The position numbers and the translations under genes were made by a program. 64,000 nucleotides of DNA from Desmodus rotundus (Eukaryota > Chordata > Mammalia > Chiroptera > Phyllostomidae), in assembly GCF_022682495.2 (NCBI RefSeq), contig NC_071397.1, positions 30,147,427-30,211,426 of the forward strand, read 5' to 3'. Positions 12,666-25,169 of this stretch are shown piece by piece; the first letter of the stretch is position 1, and every line of letters starts with the position of its first letter. The notes beneath the pieces are model-generated. The model saw only the letters and a program-made list of their open reading frames with translations. It did not search any database and was not told the DNA's origin.

Positions 12666-12866
12666 TTTTGCAGATTTTTCTAAAGCATAAAACCATGCAA
12701 ACATATTACTGGGATTAATCTTCACTAGTTTCATAATAAACCCATCTCTGGTCATTACTACAATACAAAGTTTTCCTTTCCAAGTCGTTAGCAGAACCTG
12801 CTGAAAAACCAGGAATACAGGGACCAGGCTTTGTGGCCTTGTCCATCCATCCCACACCATGCACAT
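12666..12866 (-). other. Exon-like open frame with splice-site-like boundaries, unknown product
   Basis: On the minus strand a 201-nt, 67-codon segment is open from end to end. It is preceded by a pyrimidine-rich tract ending TATTTCTCTTATTCAG at 12867 and followed directly by GTAAGA at 12665, a good donor. Both ends are in the same phase, so skipping it would keep a reading frame. The translation contains segments such as TWKGKLCIVVMTRDGF and LVKINPSNMFAWFYALE, which look more protein-like than most chance frames here. The frame also extends upstream for 51 codons without a stop. I recognise no family. No partner exon was identified, so it may be chance or a relic of a retrocopy or repeat. 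Confidence 0.2.
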
Positions 12867-13869
12867 CTGAATAAGAGAAATAGGAAAATATATTTTTACT
12901 CCTCTGCTAGTGATTCCATACTTAAGTTTGTGCACATGTGGAGGTAGGGGTGAGTAAAATGAGTAAGCTGTTTTTGGTACATAGTGGTTGTATGTCTTAG
13001 CAGAACAGTGTTCAGACACTTTTAATTACAGAATTACTCGAGTGCCCCATAATTGTACAGAAAAATATTTCAAAGAACATTTTCAAAACTAATAAAGGTT
13101 TGGTGTTCAACTGAACATGTATTAGATGAAAGGGACTAATTATGATCTAGTAGAAAAAAGAGAGGGATTAAATATAATGTCCACAAAGGCATTTTAGCAT
13201 AAAACTACAAAATCCAACAGAAGTTATTTGTAAAAATAAGGGTAAATACTACTCTGTGCATTTTTCCTCCTCCAAGGGAAGAAGTTATTTATGTAGAAAA
13301 TCTGATGGGATATTTCCTTTATTAAGGCGGTGGCAGGTGGCTGTCTGTTGGAGTGTGAAAAACAAGTTGAATCATTTGGATGTAATTTGAAAAATAATTA
13401 ATCAAATGACAAAAATACAAGTGAGGAATAATTTCCCCTTAGAAATTTTTCTATGCAGAAATCTAGAAGGATATCAGAATTAGGGGAGACAATAAACTAT
13501 GTATCTGAGAAATAACTGCCAACAGAAGAAATGGATTATTTTGCAAGGTAGACAAAAAAAAGATGCTTATCTTTCAAAATATATTCAATATAATTTTCTT
13601 CTCTACCTGTGATTTAAAAATGATTTACACACAAGTCTACTGAAGTACAACACACGCAACACTGCAACATGTTCTGCTATCACAGCCCAAAGATCGATGT
13701 CCCCCTTGAGTTCAGTAGAATCTGATATACGAGCCCTTTTTGATTTTTTTTTTTTAATGCAGGGGGCATATTTGTATGTGTGTTTGGGGGTGTGTGCTTT
13801 CATGTCAATAGACTGAGCATCTAAAAACTTACGTTTTATTTCTATCTGTGTCACCATGCAGTGGTTTTC

Positions 13870-13985
13870 CTTCAGGAAAATTACTTAAACTGAGCCTCAG
13901 TTTTCTCATCTGTGTAATAAGAATTAGAGTGTATAATATCTGAGATTTCGTTAAGTTCCAACTATGAGTCCATGTATATCTGACT
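13870..13985 (+). mobile_element. MIR SINE fragment
   Basis: 'ctgagcctcagttttctcat' followed by 'ctgtgtaataagaattagag' is the conserved core/3' half of the mammalian MIR element, in sense orientation. Confidence 0.65.
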
Positions 13986-13989
13986 AAAT

Positions 13990-15635
13990 GTTAGTATTCT
14001 TTTACTCAGGGAAGTGGGTAAAACAGAATTTAGGCTACTGAAAAATGAAAATAATAAAACGTTTAATAACTAAACTAACCAGCTAGAGAGTATTAATGGC
14101 CCTAAGATTATTTTAGTCTTTTGTCTAATGCTACCATAGCCTATTTGCAGACAAACCCCAAGTTTATATACTCAGCATGAATTGATTTGAGCTTCAGCTA
14201 GTGTAGTAAGCAACTGACCATACCATTATTACTTGTATGTTTCTCACATATTCATATTTAGGCCCTATAAAGCCAAACCCTTGACCCTGCTTCTACCCAT
14301 CTCACCTGGGAGATACCGCATTCTATTCTACCTCTGCCTGTGGCCTTCACGCTGCCCCACAGCTCAGTGAAGAAGCTTCAGCATGGCCTCTCCTCTTCAT
14401 CTGAAGCGTAAGCATCCTACCCACACCGCTGTATTTTCCCAATTGGGCTTTCGTAACAAATAGTTTAGTGGCTTCCCTTCTTCCATTTTTATCCCTTTAT
14501 TTAATTATTCCAGCATTCAGACTATATGATAATGATGTCATTGTTATAAAAGTGACATAAAGACATAAATTATTCAAGGAATACAAAAAGGTACGTACAC
14601 ATTCTTTTTGTGTATATAAAAAGAATGATATAAAACTTCTCAGATCTCACTATTTGGAAATATTGGATGAATGTTACTGTAAACATCTCTTTATAAATTT
14701 CATTAGGTAAGTGGATAAACAGCAGAAGTTATTTTTAAAAAGAGATACTATATGATTGTATTTTTCTAATTTTAGATTTTTAAAATTTTAAATTGATTAG
14801 TCATGATTTTTTGGATTATCTGTTTTACACATTATCTATTGACTTCCTGCCAGTAAATGAGGATTTAGCTCACCACACTTCCCTAAACTCCCTTCCCTCC
14901 CTCCTGCTGCAGGGATTATGTAACTACTCAGTTACTTTGTTAGTCTCTTTTGTATCCCCGATGCATATGCACGGTGGGACAGGAGTAGGTTTAGAGTTGT
15001 GAGTATGCGAAACACAGAGTTTATTTGTGTATTTTTATTAATTACTGTATTATTTTCCATGTGAACAACTGTAAACCTAGTTTTGCCCCACCCTGTATTT
15101 TCCCTTTATTTCTGCTCCAGTAATAACAGTCTGTCCTGACTTCCTGCCTTTTAAGGTGAGGCCCTCAATACCCTGCCCCTTCCAGTCCCTTACTCTTGCA
15201 AGCCTTGTTTTTACTTTCATATTGGCAAGACTGAAAAAACTGCCATCTTTTTCATAAACACAGTTAAGTTTTCCATTTGTTTAGATTACAAGAGTTGAAA
15301 AACCAACAAGCATTGCTTTACATTATCAGAACTATGTAAATCTGATTACATATACTTTTTGTGTACAGGAATCCTACTCTTGACAATTTCTAACTGCCCG
15401 TCTTATCTTCAGCTAATCCTTAGGCTTGTTCTTCCGGTTCAAATCTATGGACTATCCCCACCCTTCACTGCTGCCACACACACGCACACACACTCACACA
15501 CTTTCTCTTTTCATTGTGTACTGATTTCTGGACCTTACTTCGAGACTGACTTTGCTGCACAGAAGTCACCTTAGGTCTTCCCTTCATTGTTGCCCCAGGT
15601 TAGATTATGTCCTCCAACTATATCCTATGCCTTTT
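13990..15635. other. AT-rich intergenic sequence, mostly unassigned
   Basis: An L2-like CT-rich patch may lie at about 14280-14420 (low confidence). A short CA-rich tract lies at about 15474-15500. No gene is recognised. Confidence 0.35.
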
Positions 15636-15639
15636 TCAT

Positions 15640-18600
15640 TCTTAGTTACTTTCTTTTTGTTGTTGTCATTGTTTTCCTGATCCATCTTAAGGAACCTCAT
15701 AAAGAAGTATACATGGGACATAACTTTCCTGTGTCCATAGATATTTCAAAATACTTTTATTCTACAATCATAATTAATAATTTGGCTAGGTAAAGACTTT
15801 TAAGTTCAGTATCACTTTTCATCAGAGTTTTGAGGGCGATGCTCCTTCCATGTTAGCAATCAGTGTTGCCACCTTTTGTCTGAAAACTTCTCTTTAATTT
15901 TGAAATCTCTCAATGTTATATTTAAAAATAGATGTTCATTTCACTTCTGCTGAACATGTCCTGGGTCCTCTCAGTCTGAACACGTGTATATATCCTCAGC
16001 TGGGAGCTGTTCCTGTCCATTATTTCTTTGAGAATTTTCTCCTCCCTAGTTTCTTTGCTTTTCATAGTTGTATATTTTCTAAGTGTTCTTTCTTGCTATT
16101 TCATTGTTTCTGTTTCATAGATCCTATTCTTGCTATATGCATGTAACATCCTCCAGCATCTCTATTATAATAATTAGAATATTTAAATGTCCTTTTCCAT
16201 TTGTCAAATTATATTTCTTTCTCTAGGGTATCTCATTGCATTTATCTTGCTCTTATTCTTAAATTATTTTCTCTTAACAGTAAATTAATCCACAGTTGTT
16301 CATGGTTTAGAATATGAAAAACGGTACTGGAAATTATGTGTAAGTGGTTTCCTTACAGGTGAGTGGATAGTGAGGGGCCTCGAAGCTGAAGAATCCTTAA
16401 ATGAGAAGATAGAGTAAGTTTTATGCAAAGTATCAACATCTCAACTTTGGGTCTCCCAGACTATTTAATTTGTTTGCAAAATAACTGTCTTATTTAGTTT
16501 TTATTTGGCTTTTGGGCTAACAGTAGGTGAGGGATATGAGTGACTTTTATATTTTCATTTTTACTTGTTATTTTTTTATTGGCTCTGTTCCACCTGGCTT
16601 CCACATGCCCAGAGTCCTTCATATACTTTTGCCCCTGTCTGCTTTTTGAATTTTGACAGTCTCACTGAACTCTTTTTGTCAGCCACCTGCCTTGCCTTGT
16701 TCTGTTTGACCTTTTTATATTTTTACTACCCCGTTTATCCAGTTTTGGGAGACCTGATCAACACATGTACTCAGTCTGTCATCTTAAACCACCATCAGAA
16801 TCTATGTTGTTTTTTATTGAAAAAACTTACTTCCTTTTGCTTGACATTAAGAAAAGACACTGAAGTTAAACATTTTAAAGTTTTATGACATTTATGTTTT
16901 GTAACCATATTTCTCATTGCTATTTTTAGTTCTACATTTAAATAGCTTTAATGTTTATCACCTGTTTTTTAACCACATCTTCATTCCTAAATTTTAAATC
17001 CTGATCTCTTCTTCATCTAAGGATTTATTTCAAGGAGTTTATCAAAAATGCTTTGCAAGTGTATGTTCCTTGAGTTATTCATGCAAAAGCAGACTATGTG
17101 TCTACTTCCCTTCAACCTGAAGAACCACTTGGGTCACACTTTCTTAGAATGCTGTGAAATTCCTGTTTTTTATATCTACCATGGCAGGAGTCACCAGTTA
17201 CCATGGTGTTTTTATCCATTTCTTGATTGGCTAGATTTCATCACTGAGTTATTCCCCGCCCCAAGAAACTTAATGCATGCTATAATCCTTTTATGCTTTC
17301 ACATTTGAGAATATCTATTTGTACTCTCTGTATGTGAATGAAATCTTGACTGAACATAATATTTCTGGGTCACATTTCTTTTCCTTTGGCGGTTAGTAGG
17401 CATCGCTCCACTGTCCTCCAGCCTGAAATGCTGTCTGGGGAAGCCTGAAGCAGTCTGCTTTTGTTCTCAGTTATGAGAGATTTACTATTTGTCTCTGGAT
17501 GCCTGAAGAATTTTTTTCTTATTATTAAAATTTAGTAAAAAGAACAGGATTTCAAATTGATACTGTTAAATAGGTTTGTCTTGATAGGAGAGGAACTTTT
17601 GAATTGTAGGGTCTCTTATTCTTGCATTTCAGGATTATTTGTTTCTATTTTCTGTTGGAATACTTTTCTTCTGATTCATTTATTGAGTTCTTCAACTCAG
17701 ACATAATTGTATAATGTCATCTTTGTCATGCCTCCATGGCTATTTCCTCCATCCTCTATTTCCATTAATCACTTTATTTTTTCCTTTGATTTTACTGTGC
17801 TTATCTCAAGCCTTTTCTCTGCATAAATGATTTATTTTTCAGCCATATTCATTTGATTCCTTTTGGTATGCAGTTTATTAGTTCTGTAATGGTGTTATTT
17901 TAGTTTCAATTTTTTCCTTACAGTTTCAATTACCATTTTTATTTCATTTTGTGTTTTTATCATCTTACATTTAAGTTCTTATTTTACTCAATTCAGTTTT
18001 CTATAGTAGGAAACACTGGTAAGTTGTTTTCATGCGTTCTTTAGACTCTGGTTGCTTTAGAATTTCTTTCATTCTTATTTTCTGTTCTGTTTGCATGTCA
18101 TTATATTTTCATCTTGTCTGTATTTCCAGTGAATCCTGCATGCGGACTTTGCTTTAGTTCTGGTGTTGTGTGGGTTAATTCTCCTTAAGTCCCATTCCAC
18201 ATGCTCCGAGTCTGAGGGTCCTTCCCTAGAAGACACAGCTTGAGGGCAGGTTATTATTGAATTCCACTCTCCTATCAGTAGCCAGAGGGTTTGCTATGCA
18301 TATTTTGGGAGAAGGGTAGGAGTAGGGACAGAGCTAAGCTGAGACTGGATACAGCCAAGTAGTTTAAATATTCTGAATTTTTTAAGTTTTTTCTGTTTGA
18401 TCCATGGGTTTCTTATTGAAGTTTTTGACAACTACTATAGTTCTGAATTTGTCAATTTTACTTCATAATCCTGTCAGTTTGCTCTAATACGATGTTGTGT
18501 GAAGTGCAAATTTTTTTATTGTCTTGGGGGTTATCGTCTATTTTTTGTAAAGCACCTCACTATGAGATGTACTTAGTTTTTCAAACTTTATGTTCAAATT

Positions 18601-18960
18601 TTCTTTTGGGTTTGGTGCTAGGTGCCTTTTTATAATCGGCATAGATGCATTTATAATATTGTTATTCCATTTGATTATGTCTTTTAATGGGTGAGTTTTA
18701 TCTATCCGCACTCACTTTGATCATGCATTTAGGCTTATTTTTACCACCTTCTTTTGTGTTTTCTGCTTAGCATCCACTTTGTTATTTTTCTCCTGAAATT
18801 CTATTTTCTGTTGAACTGAAATCAAGTTCTGTAGTTTTTCTTCTTTCCTCCTCTTCCTTTTCTTCCTCCTTCTCCAAATTCCCCAAATTCCCTATCATCC
18901 TCCTTTTGATTCATCTATTGACTTGGGAAAGATTGAGGTTATTTCTATTTCTACATTGGT
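15640..18960 (-). mobile_element. Highly decayed L1-like sequence, antisense
   Basis: The long T-rich plus strand with patches resembling the complement of ancient L1 (for example 'gtcttttaatgggtgagttt' near 18680) suggests old antisense L1M sequence, probably more than one insertion. The 60-107 residue frames here are products of this T-rich composition. Boundaries and continuity are uncertain. Confidence 0.4.
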
Positions 18961-19459
18961 TACCTAAGGTTTGCCTTTTTTCTCTCTTTGATGTATAGCA
19001 AGCACACAGAAATGAGCATTTGCATAAGTGTACACTTCAGTGAATTTTCCCAAAGTAAATACACCTGTGCAACAGCCCAGATCAAGAGTAGAAGGACATT
19101 ACCAGTACCCCAAGGCCCCACTCATGCCCCTCCTCGTCTCTCCCCTTCTCTTCCTAAGGTTAATCACTACTGTCTTCCTTACCATAGATTAGCTTTGCCT
19201 GTTTTAAACTTCATTTAAATGGAATAATAAAATATTACTCTTTGTGTCTGACTCTTATTGCTCAATGTTATGTTGCTAAACTTATCTATGAGGTTGGATG
19301 GACTGGTTAACTCATTCACTTTACTTTCATGAGGTATTCCATTGTATGAATACATCACAATTTATTCCTCCATTCTACTCTTGCTGGCCATGCAGATTGT
19401 CTGCAGTGTTTGGTGGTTATGATAAATGCTGTTTTGAACCTTCTTGTTCCTGACTTTCA

Positions 19460-20116
19460 TTCACAGTTACTATGGTGATTATGTGAGGGGGAGTTTGTGG
19501 ATGAAAGGGGGCCACATACTAAAACTGACATGCTCAGGGGGAAGCCTGTGTGGTGGCCTCATTAGCTCAGAGACCTACAGTAACTACGAAGAATGGTCTG
19601 AAATTAAAACTTGCTAAGTGAGAGCAGTTTATGGCAAGTAGTCATGTCCTAAGCTAGAATCTTCCCTGACGAAAGTCAGTCTCTACCTTCATTAAGCCTA
19701 TTATCTTTTTGCATCTACAATAACATTCCTTTGGGATGTCAAACCAATTTCCTTTTTCTGGACCCTCCAAAGCGTGGACACTATATGAGAGCGGAGACCA
19801 CAGATCTCCTCATTGTCACTGAGTTAAGCACGGACTTTAAGTGCCCTGTACCCACCTATGTAAAAGACGTACATGTCTATCACTTCACTCTTTATCTGAT
19901 CCCAGAGGTTTCCCCACTTTGCTCTCCCCTGCTCCCTAGTCTCTCTGTCACCAGTGGATGCCATGTGACCCCCCTGCATCCTCTCTTCTGACTGTGGTGT
20001 ATAAAAATAAGGTGCAGAACTGCCATTGTCTGGAGCATGATCCTCAATCCATTGAGTTTTCACGTCCTGGTAATTGTAATCAGTTCGGCTCAAATAAACT
20101 CATATAAATTCTTACA
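19460..20116 (+). mobile_element. Probable solitary endogenous retrovirus LTR
   Basis: About 650 bp interrupts the antisense L1. It has a TATA-like TATAAAAATAAGG at about 20000, an AATAAA signal at about 20093, and ends near CTTACA. Layout and size fit a solo LTR with promoter and polyadenylation signals on the plus strand. No internal retroviral gene is adjacent. A target duplication could not be defined and the 5' edge is uncertain (TG at 19482 is one candidate). The family is not named. Confidence 0.5.
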
Positions 20117-20834
20117 GGTTTGGACATTTCTTATGTTGACAAATGAAATGCTGCAATTGCTGGGTTAGAGGCTATGCATATGTTTAGCTTTAGTAGTTAC
20201 TGCCAGACAATTTTCTGAAGTGGCTGTACCAGTTTGCATCCCTGTGTACACTGTATGAAAGCTCCAGGTACTCCATGCCCTCACCTATATGTGGTTTTAC
20301 TAGTTTCTTTAGATTTTACCTACTCTGATGAACGTGTGTGTACACAATTTTCAATTCCCTGATAAATAATAATGTTGAATATTTTATTGCTTATCATTTA
20401 TTTCACTATTCTTTTTCATGAATTACTTGTTCAATGTTCAAGGCCATTTTTCTGTGGGTTATCTACTTTTACATTACTTCATAGGGACATTTTACATATT
20501 ACGGATAATCTTTTATCACATAAAATATTGAAAGTATCCTTTCCAGTTTGTTGCTTTCTCCTTCAGTCTTTTTTTGGGTTTTTTGATAACCAGGGGTTCT
20601 TAATTTTAATTATATCTCATTTATCAATGTTTTTAGAAAATTATTTGCCTGTCCTAAAGTCATAAAGATATTCTTTATTTTTTCCTTCACATATACATCT
20701 ACCTCCCACTTGGCCAAAGTTGGTTTTTGTGTTACATGAAGTAGAATATTATTTTCCCATATGCATACCCAACTGACCTACCATCACTATTTTTAAAAAA
20801 TAACATTTCTCTCCTCATTTGCAGTCATGCCTTG

Positions 20835-21062
20835 GTACTAGGCTTCAGAACTCGTCAAATCCTGTATTCGTTGCAAACTGATGAGAAAAAAATGTTTCAG
20901 CACTTGGTGTTTGCTTGGGACTCATCGCACTTTCTAGAACTTGCACGCATCATGCTGTTGCCATCCCACAAGAGAAAATTCTCCATTACTCGCCGCTTGC
21001 TCAGCACCCATTGGTTTCAGCACTTCTCACGAGTTCCAGAATGAATTAACAAGTACTGAGCT
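20835..21062 (+). mobile_element. Probable Tigger/pogo-type MITE
   Basis: An insert of about 225 bp in the antisense L1 has inverted ends: 'cttcagaactcgt' at the left, and the complement of the right end reads 'ttctggaactcgt'. Outer ends GGTACT and the complement AGTACT also pair. The internal 'gcttgggactcatcgcactt' phrase resembles mammalian Tigger-group elements. There is no coding capacity; short frames in it are chance. Confidence 0.5.
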
Positions 21063-21186
21063 ACCAATGCATTTATACGTTATCATAAAACAAATAGTCA
21101 TGCATGTTTCTATTCCACTGCATGTGTCTATTTGTCTATTTTTGTGTTAATACCAGACTGTCTTAACTATGAGGCTTTGCAATATA

Positions 21187-21383
21187 CAGGGTCCGGCAGA
21201 AGTGATGCCTGCTTGAGTGTGGTTGGTAGGGTAATAATATGGGTGTAATAATTCATAGTTTTAATTTGAACTTTTCACCTAAAATGTCATATTGTATGCT
21301 TCAGCATGATATTGTTGTTACAGAATTACATGCTTATGATTTTGTAATAAAAGATTTTGTAATAAAAAAGGGGCATTACCCTG
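21187..21383 (+). mobile_element. Short TIR element (MITE), copy B
   Basis: It is 197 bp, preceded by TA at 21185-21186, begins CAGGGT and ends with the complement ACCCTG. The inner part of the TIR contains GTGATGCC against GTAATGCC. It matches copy A at 4612-4815 along its length at roughly four in five positions by eye, including the doubled GATTTTGTAATAAAA motif. It splits an antisense L1, which proves it is a mobile insertion. Confidence 0.75.
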
Positions 21384-21599
21384 ACATATTGATAACTCTT
21401 AGAGCAAGACCTCCAATTTTATTATTCTTGAAAATTGACTCGTCTAGTTGTAGTCCTTTACATTTACATATACAAGTAAATTAGATTCTATGTGTTAACC
21501 TCAACAAAAAATACTTTAAAGTTTTTAACACAGAAACTATAAATAAGCTTAATTAATTATTTATACACAAACTATAATATAGGCAGTAAGCTCCTTGAC

Positions 21600-22822
21600 A
21601 TCAATCTTGATGATGAATTTTTGGATATGACTCCAAAAGCAAAGGCAACAAAAGCAAAAATAAACAGTGGAACTATATCAAACTAAATGGCTTCTGTACA
21701 ACAAAGGAAATCAACAACAAAAAAAGGCAACCTACCGAATGGGAGAAAATATTTGTAAACCATATATCTGATAAAGGGCTAATATCTAAAATATATAAAA
21801 AGAACTCACACAACTGAACAGCAAAGAAACAAACAATCAGAAAAAAAATGGGCAGAGGCTCTGAAAAGACATTTTTCCAAAGAACACACACTTTGGAAAA
21901 CATTTTCCCAAGGTCAACATGTATGTGAAAGGTTGCTCAATATCACAAATCACCAGGGAAATGCAAATTCAAACCACAATGAGATCCCTTTATACCTGTT
22001 AGATGGCTGTTATAAAAAAAGACAAGAATTAACAAGTGTTGGTGAGGTTGTGGAGAAAAGGGAACTCTACTACACTGATGATAGAAATGCAGACTGGTGA
22101 AGCCACTGTGGAAAATAGTATGGAATTTCCTCAAAAAATTAAAAATAGAACTACCATATGGTCCAGCAATTAAAAAACAAAAACACTAATTCAAAAAGAT
22201 ATATGCACCTCATCTTCACAGCATTTAGTTACAATAGTGAAGACACGAACACAACCTTATTGTTCACAGAGGGGTGAATGGATAAAGATGTTTTATAGCA
22301 TATACACACAAACACAAATATATACATCATGGAATACTATTCAGCCATAAAAAATGAAATTTGCCACTTGAAACAACATGGATGGAGTTTAATGGCATTA
22401 TGCTAAATGGAATAAGTCAGAGAAGATACTGTATGATCTCCCTTATATGCGCAATCTAAAATAAAACAAAGAAGAACCTCAAGCTCTTAGATACAGTGAA
22501 GAGACTGGTGGTTACAAGGGGAATGGCAGGGGAAATGGGTGAATGGGGTCAAAAGGTAGAAACTTCCAGCTAAAAAATAAATAAGTTATGGGAACATAAT
22601 GTACAACATGGTAACTAGAGCTAATACTACTGCATCACATATTGGAAAGTTGCTAAGAGAGTAGGTCTTAAAAGCCCTCATTACAATAAGAAAAAAGAAA
22701 AAAATTATAACTATGTATGGTAATAATGTTAACTAGACCTATTGTGGCCATCATTTCACATGTACAGATGTCAATCATTGTGTTGCACATCTGAAACTAA
22801 TATAATACTAGATGTCAGTTAT
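21600..22822 (+). mobile_element. L1 LINE 3' end (ORF2 C-terminus and 3' UTR)
   Basis: Sense L1 order is clear: 'actatatcaaactaaatggc', 'ataaagggctaatatctaaa', 'gaaatgcaaattcaaaccac', 'tggaatactattcagccata', 'acaacatggatggagtttaa', then 3' UTR 'catctgaaactaatataata'. It is 5'-truncated and has many stops. A mariner element is inserted at its very 3' end. Confidence 0.9.
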
Positions 22823-22823
22823 A

Positions 22824-23390
22824 AGAGAGGACCCCAAAACCTGGAATTGATTTACTAAAATTTGTGTATTTATTCTTACATGTTGAAACTTCAGTTACCT
22901 TCAGAGTATTCTTCATTTGATGCAACACATCTATTGAGACGTTTTTTCCATTGCTCAAAAGTTTTTGAAGTCATCAGTTTTGATGCCTTTAAGTGCTTCT
23001 GCAGTTTTTTGCTTCACCTTTACCACATGGGTAATGTTTCTCTTTGAGGACTTTTTTCATCAGGGAAAACCAAAAAAAAAAAACCCCTGCTTGGGATGAG
23101 ATTGGGTGAACAGGGAGGGTAGGGGAGAAGCGTCATCTGTTTTTGGTCAAAAACTACTGAACACTCAGCACAGTGTGGGCAGGTGTGCTCATAAATCATC
23201 ATCATGAAATGGGCAAACACACCGAAAAGTCTTTAAAACATTCACTGAATCTGAATGCAGCCTCTCACAACAATGCCAGCTGGTACACTGATACAGATGG
23301 ATTCCTAGAACACTCACTTAGCAGGGGAAGCCTATACTAAAGGAGTCTGCCCTCTAAAAGATAATTCCAGTTGTGGGGGGTCCCCCCTCA
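22824..23390 (-). mobile_element. Internally deleted mariner-like transposon (family 1)
   Basis: About 567 bp between TA dinucleotides (22822-22823 and 23391-23392). The termini are inverted: GAGGACCCCAAAACCTGGAATT-like at the left and GGGACCCCCCACAACTGGAATT-like as the complement at the right. On the minus strand a remnant of the mariner transposase C-terminal region is readable around 23050-23220, including a decayed PHPPYSPDL-type motif (reads PYPPCSPNL). A full element would be about 1.3 kb, so most of the transposase is missing. It is inactive. Confidence 0.75.
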
Positions 23391-23394
23391 TATG

Positions 23395-23780
23395 CCTCAA
23401 TAAAGAGTATGGTATGGACTTAAGTCATACTAATACACTTTTGCATTCTTTTATAAAATAAGTAAAGTATAATTTATTTCTAAAAATATCTGAAATTATC
23501 TAATATTTTTATCTTCCTCTCAAGCCTAAGTACCTAAATATATCTATTTTCTAGCACCTTGTTTGGGGTTTTTTGCTTACTTATCTGGATATAATGTTCT
23601 AAATTGACAGTTCCCTTCATTACATTGACTGTATTCTTCTATTGTTTTATGGCATCTGTTGCTGCTGGTTGGTTTACATTTTTGTTGGTTATCTGTCTTT
23701 TCTCCTGAAAGTTGGTAAGCATGTATCTTAATGATGTTTTCCAGTTGAACTGTGATGAATCCAGTTATGAATATATTTTA
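23395..23780. other. AT-rich intergenic sequence, nothing assigned
   Basis: No gene or confident repeat is recognised between the mariner and the MER2 element. Confidence 0.4.
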
Positions 23781-23782
23781 TA

Positions 23783-24152
23783 TAGTCCATCCTCTGTATT
23801 CATGAATTCTGTATCCACAGATTCAACCAACCATGGATCAAAAATATTCAAAAAGTTATACTTTTGCTGACGTGTACTATATAGTTAGACCTATGATGGT
23901 GTGTCTGCACTGAACATCTACTGACTTCATTTTCTAGTCATTATTCCCTAAACAACACAGTATAACAACTATTTTCATACCGTTAATATTGTATTCGGTA
24001 TTATAATTATCTAGAGTAGATTTAAAGTTTATAGGAGGGTGTGCAAGGTTATATGCAAATACACCTTCATATCAAAGACTTGAGCATCAGTGAATTTTGG
24101 TATCTGAGGGAGGTCACAGAACCAATCCTGCACAGATGCCAAGAGATGACTG
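23783..24152 (+). mobile_element. MER2 (Tigger-group MITE)
   Basis: The left end 'agtccatcctctgtattcat' followed by 'cacagattcaaccaaccatg' and 'gatcaaaaatattc' is diagnostic of MER2. The right end closes with the inverted partner 'ccaagagatgactg', flanked by TA. It is an ancient non-autonomous DNA transposon shared by placental mammals. Confidence 0.85.
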
Positions 24153-24567
24153 TAGATCCTTCTTGTTTCTTGTAGTTCACTTTCAATTGAGGACATGTCT
24201 TTATTCAAATTTAGAAAATCACAGCTCTTTTAAATGTTACTTCTTTGAGACTTTCTCTAATCTTTCCTTTTGGCACTCCTATTTGTCTTTCAGTCTATTC
24301 TTCATATTTCTTAACACATGGGTGACCATATAATTTATTGTCTAAACTCAGACATATTTGAGGTAAAGAACATCCCACTAGGAATTACATCAGGACAACA
24401 GATGTGAATCGGAACTCTCCCAGGTATACTGCGGTGTATAATCTCGCTACTTAACATTTTTTCATATTTTATTCCCTATGCTGCGATCTACACAAATCCA
24501 CAGTAATATTTTGGAATTTATTATTTTCTTTTTTATTGTCTCTGTTCCAAAGTTTACCACAACTTTT

Positions 24568-24784
24568 TAAAAAAGATTTATTTATTTTTAGAGAGAGGGG
24601 GAGGGAGGGAGAAAGAGAGGGAGAGAAACATCCATGTGTGAGAGAACTATCGATTGGTTGTCTCTCTCACGTCCCCAACCAGGGACTTGACCCACAACCC
24701 AGGCACATGCTCTGATGGGAACCGAACCAGCAACCTTTCGGTTCGCAGGCCAGCCCTCGATCCACTGAACCACACCAGCTAGGG
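24568..24784 (-). mobile_element. Ves SINE, antisense
   Basis: On the plus strand it starts with a complemented tail ('aaaagatttatttattttta'), then a GA-rich stretch, and ends with the complement of the tRNA-like head ('gatccactgaaccacaccag'). A 14-bp perfect target duplication, TTACCACAACTTTT, lies at 24554-24567 and 24785-24798. Confidence 0.95.
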
Positions 24785-24799
24785 TTACCACAACTTTTG

Positions 24800-25165
24800 A
24801 ATGGATTTCTTTTTTTTTAGAAAAATAATGTATTCACCTTAGTCACAATGATTACTGCTCAAATAGTCATTATTTTACCAAGAATTTGCAAATGCTCTGC
24901 ATTTTACGAGCACAGTATCATTGAAAGAACACAGCCAGACATGTTTCCCAAAATTTTACCTTGCTTGACATCTTTAAATATCTGTAAGCAAACTTGACTC
25001 AAAATGTATTCAGTGGCTTATGTAAATGCTTTACATAATTTATTACATGTGAGTAAAAGAATTTGTCTATTCACTTAGTCTAACAATTTTTATTCTCAAT
25101 TTTGTTTTGTTTTTGCTAGAGGACACTTTTCCTTTACCTGGCACTTTTTCCCCTTTCACCTAGCA
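24800..25165. other. AT-rich intergenic sequence, nothing assigned
   Basis: No gene or confident repeat is recognised. Confidence 0.4.
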
Positions 25166-25169
25166 CTTG

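Larger units (their letters stand above)
18985..21480 (-). mobile_element. Antisense L1 3' half carrying three later insertions
   Basis: Segments 18985-19445, 20117-20830, 21065-21185 and 21385-21480 follow one continuous antisense L1 ORF2 order: 'ggtattccattgtatgaata', 'gctgggttagaggctatgca', 'caattttcaattccctgata', 'accagactgtcttaactatg', 'aagacctccaattttattat'. The intervening blocks are later insertions: an LTR, a Tigger-like element and a MITE. This gives a relative age order for them. Confidence 0.7.
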
